Part shown: positions 21,901 to 30,900 of the stretch, piece by piece
Layout: every line of letters begins with the position of its first letter
Numbering within the stretch: position 1 is the first letter of the stretch
NCBI GenBank assembly: GCA_003194525.1
Contig: NBIV01000177.1
Coordinates: forward strand, 62,001-126,000
DNA: 64,000 nucleotides
DNA from: Gracilariopsis chorda
Lineage: Eukaryota > Rhodophyta > Florideophyceae > Gracilariales > Gracilariaceae
Direction of reading: 5' to 3'
Translations under genes and position numbers: made by a program
The notes under the pieces: model-generated
What the model saw: the letters and a program-made list of their open reading frames with translations, nothing else
Told to the model about the DNA's origin: nothing
Databases searched by the model: none

Positions 21901-22223
21901 AGATATCGGTTTTGTTCATCTTCCTTGATGAGCTTCAGAATATCTTCTAAAAGGCATGAGGTCCCTTTATGAACGCCGACGGCAAGGTGTAATGGAGTGG
22001 CTCCATGTATTTCCTCCGAATCTGTCCACAAGGCTTCTTCCGTTTTGCTTGTCTTTCGTTCACTCTGTTTCTCGTCCACATCTTCTTCAGGAGCCTTCTT
22101 AAATGCAGAGAAGAATATTCGAGCATCCAATTGTTTCGACTTGAACCAATTGGGCAAGATTTGTGGAGCAGACTTGATAACATGCTCTATCCGTGCAAAG
22201 CTCATCTTGGTATCGTCGGTCAT
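18969..22223 (-). CDS. Ankyrin-repeat RING-H2 protein (putative E3 ubiquitin ligase)
   Basis: 1,084 residues from ATG at 22223; an upstream in-frame TTG is disregarded. At least fifteen ankyrin repeats fill most of the protein (for example TALHIAARNQSVKVLENLLK, TPLMTACDRGHLEAVRMLLR), interrupted at about residues 235-335 by an acidic, Ser-rich insert. The last 60 residues are a RING-H2 finger: CAVC, then LPCGHEFHDPC and CPVC, that is C-x2-C, C-x-H-x2-H-x2-C, C-x2-C. This architecture fits an E3 ligase that reads substrates with ankyrin repeats and recruits an E2 with the RING. A short N-terminal region (SFARIEHVIKSAP) is not recognised. Substrate and pathway cannot be inferred. Confidence 0.9.
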   Translation of the reverse strand: MTDDTKMSFARIEHVIKSAPQILPNWFKSKQLDARIFFSAFKKAPEEDVDEKQSERKTSKTEEALWTDSEEIHGATPLHLAVGVHKGTSCLLEDILKLIKEDEQNRYLTSAYKLSPSNDYSWEVRDKDGFTPISLAIKNNNANAVAMLAEAGCRIDTRCDVSWSFDEDKKKSVITNLIGISIVFDAMECFMTLLELGVNPLECDSKGRLPVHVAIEYDRLDAVQKLIELMEDSDKAKQIDDTYLVREDFEGFATDEIDLSEEAMSNENDSSSPNIILAGSGENDGGHEDTLDLQNSDAASADPLSELWGAGSMGSADPDEEEDEEDMFTLEDILQLEREMIEAGFEVQRDRAGNITARFRGREGGTHIQPGRIDNDYGSNLLHLAVKYHKHDVCHFLLTAAQKLQDVEDKRDDGMTAMHIAAKNNDTRMMQLLAEEAGAQVNPCNDVLGMYPIHIACENGAAEALKFLLVHGVDANCRDDNGFVPLHYAATSEQSSECIDILLEARADVNAVSLDKETPLYTAVSRWNMEQFWKILKAGGDPSIAHCDSTVVLGFLAANSMEELGKFAAYISEHSQVQDSCDLDIVIGDEGQTALHIAARNQSVKVLENLLKAGANPNIEDESGLSPLLTVMENANGDKVEISTSMNLLLRAGADPNKTTPDGERLLHFACKAKFHQLVEQLLKSGAEKDATSKSETALHVSAVAEDIHAMKMLLHAGADPNVLNEEKFTPLLICAKNHFVDGVQLLVDHGADVNISSPEGNTCLHVCADLKKGKTREVISKLTKAGASLDAFNTVGDQPLHVHISEYRTDGTRSLIEAGADINCLSKSGRTPLMTACDRGHLEAVRMLLRAGANVNMENKNKHTAMYYFANSESKTVRALRLLLNAGANISHKDKDGDTVLHEAALNDHPAVIRFLLHRGIDINACNRSHETPLFQAATNGFIEATEALLRNYPTIRPANPRICNNSGNSPYEAARAGGHTEIMQILLQAMKVTLSTFAPLSVYSRGLRDSSGMLGSDKTPASSDSTICAVCQEVLEVGDQIRKLPCGHEFHDPCILPWIGGEQMSQNMDCPVCKQPIAPKTL

Positions 22224-25200
22224 GCTTAGTGGTTCACTGTCTATCAACAGGTACTTCTGTATATGTTTGAATGTGAGGGGTAATTAAGAACAAGGTCGAC
22301 GTTGATCACTGACGAATATGAGTAACGCGTGTATGTACCAGTACGCAGCAATAGCATGTACAAAGACATATCCTCGCAAAGAAAACCAGACTATGTGGTG
22401 GAAGGCCTGATGTGGTACGGTTAGGTAGAGAAGATGATGAGTGTTCTGGTGAATTTGGGACTCAAGAGTGCGCACAAAAGCATTGGGTCACGACATTTCT
22501 ATACAAAGAAAAGTATTATTCACGCGATATGGGGTTATACATGAATTTCTCACACTCAAGGTTTCCATAAGTTAAAGAATTCAAAGGAGCTCCGTTTTTT
22601 CTTCGATTCAGTGGGCCGTGCTGATGGCAGCCGTTAAGAAAGCACATACATATTCTGTTTGGTTCGTGGCAAAATCAGACCCCTTTTCAAACCGCAACGA
22701 ATGTTCAGTGTGTTCTGTGCCCAGTTCAAACAACGAGTTGTCGATGGTGATAGAAAGAAAACAGAAGAGGACTGCGGGTATTACCTTATAGTCTCCGAAG
22801 AAATTTATATCCTTTGAACAGAGGGCTACCTTCTCCATGCCAAGAGTTGAAGGATGAGCCAACACGTGTTCGAAGCAGAATGACGTATGAACGCAACTTC
22901 TTCAAAGATGCATGTACTTCTTCCCGATATCTACAAACAAGCGAAATATTTAAGGCTCACAAGCGACAGTACAACGCACATCACAGGTCAGAGCATCTTA
23001 TTCCGAAGTCAAGACATGGTTGATGATCTGTTCAGAGCACATGTGCTGAGAGAGGTATTGTCGGGCTTTATATGTGCACGAAATGAGGTCATCAACGATG
23101 TTTCATGAAAGAAGCTACTTCTCACGGATGACCGGCCTTTGCTCTGTTGCTTCTAATCCTCTCTAACAAAACCGAAGCGAATGCAACGCAGCTTTCCTGC
23201 GACTGATTAGCGCTGTAGTTAAGTTAATATGCAGAACGTGTCCTATCCCCCTAACTATGGCGTTAATCATGTCTAGTATCTCCTCACAAATATATTTCAC
23301 TGCGCACGGGCATGCGCCTTGACCGACAGAGAAAAGCTTGCAAAGAAATAAGATCGTTAACGCTCCATACGGCTCATAACGACGGCAGAAGGGCTTGAAC
23401 AGTCTAAATGCCAGCCAGCCAGTGTAGGTGACAGCAACGAAAAGCAGCGCGGAGTAGCCTTGTACCATCGATAGCCGATGACGTGGCAACTCCACTAAAA
23501 GCGGTCATCAACGTAACAACCGAGCACTTATGCTCTTCTTACCTGGCGTCGATCTCCGCTTCCTGTGTTCAACCTCTAATCATCATTTTGAGGTACGGTT
23601 ATCAACTGGCCAAGTTCTTTTCTAGGGTCCAATGTCCAGCTGCTGACCAAAAAAAAGGTAGTAAGGGCTACCCTTGTATATACAAGTGTTATGTTGTAAC
23701 AGGCAAAGAAATTGGTTTAGTAACTGGAACGAGAGGGTAGTGTAGAACAACGGAGAACAACAGAACAAAAGAGCAGCCTGCCTTTGCTCGCCCCCTAGCA
23801 TAGACGAACAAGACAGAGTAAATGCTTATAAAGACGGAACATTGCAGTACGCATCCGTTCGAACAAGCGACAAGTATCACGTAGCGTCTTAGCAAGCGTA
23901 ACAGTACACCCAAACGCAGTATCATAACACACTAGAACGCATTACCGAATTGGTATAAAGGATGGTGCGGGTATCGAAGATGCAGCGTCGATATACAGCT
24001 CTCGAAAGTGTATCCTACGTGTGCTCGACCTACCTCTTAGGGCGTCTTCTTTTGTTTCGCAGCCCGCCTAGTAATACCGTCAGTACAATGGTATACGCAT
24101 TTCTTTTTGTAGAGTTTTGTCAACATGCTGCATAAACACAAGACCTTGCTGCAAAAGGATGTTGTGCCACTCTGGGGCTGGACTTAGAGCACAAGATCTA
24201 GACCTCTGAAATAGACTCCTGAGAACGGTCGCAGACGACCACAGTGTGGTAACGAGAAACGTATGCGCCCATGCTAAGAAGAAGATTCAATAGCGCGAGA
24301 AACAAGTGCAAAAGTGTTCGGCTTCACGGACTTGGGTATGTAATTCGACTTGGACAAACTTTGATAGCATAGCAAATGAAGTCGAGTCACATAACTCAGA
24401 GAGACTTATCTTCATGAATAGAAGTGTTTGTTAGATGCTTCGCCCTTATCATATCCTTCGCATCTATGGAGAATCGGTCGTATCGGAGTGCAAAGGCAAC
24501 TCAACTTTGTGGCATTCTGTGGAGAGAAATGTACCAACGGTCCCAAGGGTATCTAGGGTAAACGAGCGAACAAAAGATGTCCATTACTGAGTGCTTCAGT
24601 GTAGGAGACCGCAGCATTCCCTATGCCTCGGTTGGTGAGGGAGTGAAAGGGTGGCGATCCTTTTGACCGCTGGCGTTAATTCACTGGCCGGTTTTCTCGC
24701 CTTCGTTCTCCTCTAATGTTGAACTGGAGCCGGACTTTCAAATTGTTCTTTTGTTTTGAAAAAGTAGACAGCAAACAATAATTTTGCGGTTTTTGTGAAT
24801 GTCATGTTACACGATTTCACCAGACCGGACGACAACAGCCCTTTTTGTACCCTTCTTTGCCGGAGAGTAGCTTGAAAATATGTTCGTAGCTCGAACCAGC
24901 ACAGGCGCGCAATGCCAATAGACAGTAGATTGAAAACAATTAATAGCAACGTGAGTACTGCGGCGGCAGGCACAAGAAATGCACGGCCTCGATTAAGGTA
25001 AGGGGGAAATGATGGTCATTAAACCGTACACAGGACAGTTTCATACTAGCAGCGGTAGAGAAAAACAATAGCGACAACAGATACGCTACTAAAACCTTAG
25101 ATCTATTGCAATAGAGATAGAAACGTCTTCAATGAACATGCACGATCAAAAAATTAGATTTAAGGTGTAGCTTGAAGCAAACTAAAAGGCTGGCTGATCT

Positions 25201-25597
25201 CGTAGCAGACCAACGCAGCCGAGTCACTCAAGCTGTTCATGAGACAAAACTGCATGATTATGTGGTAAAACTGAGGTACAGTAGTTTTGGAGGCAATGAA
25301 AACCAGCTGTTTCTAAAAAAAGGTGATGGTAGCCAAGGAAAGAATAAATGGTCTTGCTCGAGTTGGCTTGGATTCCGCCAACCCCTGGCTTTCATAGACA
25401 GTTAAACTAGGCGCATAATCTCTAGTTATGAATATTAGATATAAGCAAAAACTTACGATAACCTGCCATGGGATAAGTCCTTGCCATGAAAGACCACCAT
25501 GTCAAAATATAATACATCCGTTAAGATACGTTTTTTCTATGTAATATCTGGTGATGGCACCAGGTGATTTGAGCAACATCGTTCCAAGGATCGCGCC
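22224..25597. other. Gene-poor spacer, 3.4 kb
   Basis: All open frames are short (under about 110 codons), unstructured and on conflicting strands. A/T content is higher than in the flanking genes. No domain, tRNA or repeat array is recognised. The first few hundred bases should contain the ankyrin/RING promoter. Confidence 0.5.
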
Positions 25598-25929
25598 ATG
25601 GCAAAGAATCCACGTCTGAATGTCACCGAGCTTCTTTGAAAGATATCTGATGATTCTTTCCAGGAACCGCCTTCTAAGCGCAGTCGTCTCATTTATGAGG
25701 AAGCCTCCGAGACAAGTCCTCCTAATGAGAATGCGCTCTCAACTCAGAAACAGTATACTGTGACGCCTTAGAACAGCGCCATCAACCTATCTTACGGTTT
25801 TGCTGGGTTTCATAACCTATTTGTGGCTCTGAAGGATGGCCACCAGAACTTAAATGAGTTGCAGCCCTCTCTTCAACACCGTTTAGTGCGCCTGCCTCGT
25901 TCATATATACAAGGTATTCTGGAAGAACT
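25598..25929 (+). pseudogene. Degenerate coding remnant cut off by an LTR fragment
   Basis: From ATG at 25598 one frame reads as protein for about 110 codons with two interruptions, ending where LTR-like sequence begins. Visible pieces include EPPSKRSRLIYEEASE (a basic nuclear-signal-like patch next to acidic residues) and NLFVALKDGHQNLNELQ. I do not recognise the family. It may be a host gene piece or part of another mobile element. Its abrupt end at the LTR fragment suggests insertion or recombination cut the gene. Confidence 0.4.
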
Positions 25930-26528
25930 TTAGTGCAATGCTGGGAAGCGGGAGTGCATTGAAATACTATTGGGATGTTTCCTCGTTAGAGGTAAGCCCA
26001 GTGGGGTATAGCCCTCCCAGGAGTGGCACAACTATTTCGGGTCGTAAGGCCAAGGCCACCCGTTGCGGCTTGCGCCGGAAGGTTGAGGCAAGAATCGGAT
26101 ATCCGCAGGAGCAGTGTATGGGGGTGGTCGTGCTCTAGAGTGGTGAGGTTTTCACGTTAGTGGCACTCGCGAACACGAGCCGTGGGTAGCGGGAGAGCCA
26201 CCCAGTAAAGGGTAAATAAGGGGGAGCTGAGTCACGAGTGCCGTGACGAAGGCCAGCGGCAATCCCGGTAAATAAACCTTATACAAGGCGAGCACCAACA
26301 CAGTTGGAATAACAATCCGAATACTCGGGTGCTTTAGATATGCAAGTTGGTTAGACTTCCCGTATGCGACGGTGCTTCCCCCCAGAGAGGAGTAAAGAAC
26401 ACGCGAAGGCGGTGAGGTCTAGAGCCGATTCCCCAGGTTGGGGCCCCTTATTTTGGAAGTTTTACCGGTGCGGCGGCAACTCGCCTGCGCACTAAGTACT
26501 AAGCATCCCAGAAATGGGTGTCAAATAA
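25930..26528 (-). repeat. Truncated LTR related to element 1
   Basis: About 600 bp align, with many differences, to the first two thirds (plus-strand order) of the element 1 LTRs, from TAGTGCAATG through a closing AAGTACTAAGCATCCCAG / AAATGGGTGTC segment. It stops exactly where element 1 begins. The remaining LTR part is not found on the far side of element 1. It keeps the LTR's short hairpins, for example CCTCGTTAGAGG at 25981-25992. Confidence 0.75.
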
Positions 26529-27353
26529 TGTGGTGCAATGCCCCAAAGGGGAAAAACACCGAAAGACGTTCGGGATCTTCCTCTCACGAGGTGAACCCAG
26601 TTGGGTAGAGCCCTCCCAGAGGTGTCACTGCCAAGCCGGTTTGTAAGACCAGGGACAACTGTCGCGACTCGCGCAGGGAGGTGAAGGCGAAGAATTGGTA
26701 TCCGCGTGAGCGGGGTGTGATCCTCAGTAGAGGTATGTTTCCACGTAAGTGGGGGGGTGTGAGCGGATGCGCACACGAGGGCCGCGGGTAGCGGGAGGTG
26801 CTACCCTAAAAAGGGGAAAAAGGAAGGGCGAAGAGGAGAAAAAGAGGGCGAAGTGAGTCGTGAGAGCGACGGGGACGAACGGCGATGCCGGTAACAATAT
26901 CCCTATACAGGGCGAAACACCAATGCAATTGGAACAATTATACTCCCAGTGATGGGTCCCTTTAGATGTGCAAGGGGGTTAGATGTCCCGTGGTTTACGG
27001 CGTTTCCCTCCAAGGAGGAGTAGAGCACGCGCGCAAGCGGCAACAACTAGAGCCAATTCCCCAGGCTGGGGTCCCTTGTTGGGGAAGGTTTACTGGTGCG
27101 ACGGCAGTGCGCCGTTGCACTAAGTACTAGCTTCCCAGAAATGGGTGTGAAAATAATAAATAATATTAACTAAAATACTCCACATTTCGTGGCAACATCC
27201 ACTACTGTGGCCAACCGCCAATTGACCCAAAACCGTGTCCCACGTGTCCATACCCACCATTGTGGGGCGTAGTTCATATACACACTACACAACCGATAAT
27301 ATCGGGAAAACGATCAAGTACCAAGAATCCCTCCCCGAGGGCGTTGCACTACA
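26529..27353 (-). repeat. Element 1 left LTR (3' LTR)
   Basis: 825 bp beginning TGTGGTGCAA and ending TTGCACTACA on the plus strand, a 9-of-10 terminal inverted repeat with the TG...CA ends typical of LTRs. It aligns along its length to 35875-36700. Confidence 0.92.
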
Positions 27354-27365
27354 TATCCCCCCGCT
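27354..27365 (-). other. Element 1 polypurine tract
   Basis: On the minus strand AGCGGGGGGATA sits directly before the 3' LTR. The same GGGGGATA core precedes the 3' LTR of element 2. This is the expected primer site for plus-strand DNA synthesis. Confidence 0.75.
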
Positions 27366-27409
27366 AAGACGGGAAAACGACCGCGGACGCGGAGGATTCC
27401 CAGACGAAA

Positions 27410-27940
27410 ATGGGTGATAAAAGCGCGTGCTCTGTCTTCGGTTCTCCGGTAAATCCCTCTGCATCAGAGTCACCAAGCGCACAAACGACAACAACAGCCA
27501 CCCTCGACAAGGGGGAAATGAAGGACGACAACAACATCAACAACCACAGCCAACCTCCGAGACTTCTCGGGCGATACACCACCGGTTTCCGGTCAGTTCC
27601 CCTGCCTCAGCGCGATCGACATCCGATACAACCGGGGAATATGGCTGCTGCAGCCGACCATCCCTTCGCACTACCACCTTCGGTGGGGTCCTCCGGAACC
27701 GCTCCGGCATTCAACTGGCCAACCTATAACACCCTGGTGGGGCTCAACCCGATGAATCGGAATCACGCGTCGCGCCTGCGCCTCGCCCCGTGGTTTCACC
27801 CGGTTGCTGTCCTCAATGAGGGATTGGTCACCGCTTATGCGGATGGCTCAGACACCCTTTCGGGGGATGTCACCGCCATGGCGGACGCGTTGGCTTACCG
27901 CCTTGCAGGTGGTCAAGCCCCGGGCGACGGCGAAGAGTGA
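27410..27940 (+). CDS. Antisense open frame inside element 1, 176 codons
   Basis: An ATG-initiated frame on the strand opposite to gag-pol, between the polypurine tract and the chromodomain region. The product is Asn/Thr/Pro-rich at first (SPSAQTTTTATLDKGEMK), then more ordered (FNWPTYNTLVGLNPMNRNHA, ALAYRLAGGQAPGDGEE). No domain is recognised. Element 2 has no comparable insert between chromodomain and LTR. Antisense frames at the 3' end are known in some plant Ty3/gypsy lineages, but whether this one is expressed cannot be told from one copy. Confidence 0.35.
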   Translation: MGDKSACSVFGSPVNPSASESPSAQTTTTATLDKGEMKDDNNINNHSQPPRLLGRYTTGFRSVPLPQRDRHPIQPGNMAAAADHPFALPPSVGSSGTAPAFNWPTYNTLVGLNPMNRNHASRLRLAPWFHPVAVLNEGLVTAYADGSDTLSGDVTAMADALAYRLAGGQAPGDGEE

Positions 27941-30900
27941 GCCCCTTTTGTCCAGTTTCCTGTTGTTCCTTCCCTGGCTATGCCAGTTAGTGTAGTGTAG
28001 TCTGGAGCTTGCTGCTCCGCTAGGTAAACTTTCCTGTCTCGGACGGTGATTTCCAAATAGAATTCCCCGTCTTGGACGGACTTTCTCTTGCTATCCTTTC
28101 TTACTGCCCTCCGCTCGCGCGGCAACGTTACCCGACTTGGGCATTAACCAGCGTGGCTGGGGCTGCAGTTCCCGTTTGACGGTGGTATCGCACGACCTGC
28201 GATCGTGGGAGGTGTTCAATTGGCTCCCACGTATCCCCACTGGGGTCATACCCGTACCAGCGGACGCGGTATTGTAGAATACTATCCTGGTCACAGGTGT
28301 GTCCGACAAGTCGGTCTACTACGAACTCTCGTTCGTAGACCTGCCGGCCGTGCCGGGTGGTGGTTGTACTCCCTTGCGGGGGCTGCCCGCTGTGCGGTAT
28401 AATGTCCCTTAGCAGGGTGTTCGGCGATAACTCCGGCGTTGCCGTGCGCTGTGATAGCGGCCGCTGCTCATGCGGGAAGATATCCCTCAAGAGGGTGTGT
28501 GGTGCCACGGTTTTCACCGGCAAGTCATTCCCCATTGGGGCAGGTTCATTTCCGCTTTCGCGGTATTGCGGGCGAACCGCCAGTCGGCGGGGGACTTGGG
28601 CTCCGCCTTCGCGGTTGAGCTCACGAACCGCGAGTTTGCGGGAAGATGACTGCTCCTGCGGGATCGTCATTTCCACAATCCCCTGGGGGGTCCCGTGCGA
28701 CACGGTGATTGGGTGGCAAACCGCCTCCCTGCCAGGCGCACGAGCGCTCTGCACCATACGCTCCGGCGATGCCGTGGTGTCCCCGGCTACTGACGGGTTG
28801 CCTGGGGCTAACTCCGGTACACCGGCATTTTGGTCAAAATTCCCCTTTGGGGGGTGCCGGGCAGGTGCCGATGACACCCTTTTCAGGGGCTTGACCGCTA
28901 AGTGCGGTGCACCGTCTCCACGTGGAGGAGCAGCGTCCGGTATGACCGGCTTCGAGCGTGCGATGGCGTGCGCTTTATCCGAGTTCCTCGGTTCCTCCCC
29001 GCAGCGTTGCAGGAGGTGGCGCAAATTATTCCCGGGAACGGGGGCTTCAATTCCGTCGACGACGGGAGGCGTTTCCGGCGCTTGCGGGCCAGGGCCTGAA
29101 GCTTCGGCTGCGGCTTGGCTGCCTTTTTCCCCAGGTTGGGTGTGGGGATTTCCCAGCGGCGCTGGTGTATCTGGGCGCCTCTTCTCCGCAAGGCGCGGGT
29201 CTGATCGACCTGATTGAACCACTTCCGCAGGGACTTCCGCCAACGGCGGCTTCGAGGCATCGCCCTGCTCAGGGGATTGAGGGCGATCGTCGCCGTACTC
29301 CGGTAACGGGGATCCTTCCCTGACAGGGGTGTGCGGTAGCTGCGTTTCAACTTCCCGTTGCGACGGCGATATGGTTCCTCGAAAACGAGTGTTCTCCTCC
29401 CCCTTCTTAGACGGAGCGGCGGGATAAGGGATAACATTCCCCGCCTGGCGGGTGTAAATTCGCGCCAGGGGGGCGGGCGCTGGGCGCTGAGAGGCCCGAA
29501 TTACCCGGCTGAGCCGGTGAGTCCGACAGGGTCGGTAGGTCTGAGAGTCCCCGGCTGGGGTGTGGTAGTACCGTAGGCCTAGTACTCCCGGAGGATTCCG
29601 GTGTTGCAGAGTCCGTAGAAACGGGATGTTCTGAATCCAGGATTACCTCTGAGAAGGGAGGGCGGGCGAGTACGACACGATCGCGGGAGATCCGCTCGTG
29701 TGCTCCACCTATCTCTACAACGACAGTGTCGGCATTAACAGAGATGACCTTGAAGGGTCCGTCCGCCACAGGCGAGAGTTTGTGACGCTTCTCCCGTTCC
29801 GGGTTGTAGTACTCCTTCCTGATGAAGACGTAGTTATTTGCCCGAATCGGGGGGGTCTTTCCTCGCAAGCGAGCGTCAAAATCCCGCTTGTAAGCGGCTT
29901 GGGCCCGTGCCATCGACATCCGCGCAGCGGAGACCAGCTTGGAAAGCCATTGCTTCCATTGCTGCAGGTAGATACCCACAGATGGGAAATTGTCCAAGGT
30001 AGCTTGGGGTTCCAGCGCCACAGGCGGGGGTGTTCTAGATAGAACCAACTCGAATAGCGAAAATCCGGTAGTCCGGAGTACCTGCGTATTGTACGCGTAG
30101 GTTACTGCATCAGCGTACATGACCCAGTTCTTTTGGTGGTCTGCGACGTAGGAACGTAACGCCGCGAGTAACGTCCGGTTAAACCGTTCAACCTGCCCAT
30201 TACACTGGGGGTGGTAGGTAGTCGTGAACAAGTTCTTGACATCCAGGATGCGACAAACATCCTGGAAGAACTTGCTCACGAACTGTTTCCCGTTATCGGA
30301 GAGCACCTCCACAGGGGGACCGTAGACAAAAATCCAGTGCGTCACCAGAGCCTGGGCCACCGTGAGAGCGGTTATCCTCCGAAGAGGGACAGTCCGTACC
30401 AGCTTAGAAAAGCGGTCGGTAATGACAAGTAGAAACTTGTTTCCACGTTGCGTGGTTAGTAGTGGTCCGAGAATATCGATCGCGATAAACTCGAGCGGCG
30501 CCCTTGCGGGGAATAGTTTCATCTTCTCCGCATTTTTGCGGAGTGTGACGCGACTCTTCGCGCATTCGCTGCAAAACCGCACGGTTGCGTAGCAATCCAC
30601 CGCCATGGCGGGCCAATAGAAATCCCTTCGCAGGGTTAGGTAGAGTTTCCTCCCACCTGGGTCACCTCCAATGGGGGCGTAGTGTGATAGATGTAACACC
30701 CGCGACTGCAGGGAATGAGGTACCACAATCTGTGGGCGGGCTTCGACCTTCCTTACGAGGTAGCCTTTGTCGTTTACCCCGAAAGGGAGATGTTCACCAC
30801 CGTTAAGACGGGCACGAATCCTCGTACAGAATGGGTCGCCAAATTGTTCTCGGATCATTTCTTCCGGTGATACCGGTACAAAGTTTCCCGGTAACGGGTT

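Noticed and set aside
22224-25597. Short frames of 60-110 codons in the long spacer
   Set aside because: Conflicting strands, no repeats or motifs, A/T-rich context; consistent with chance.
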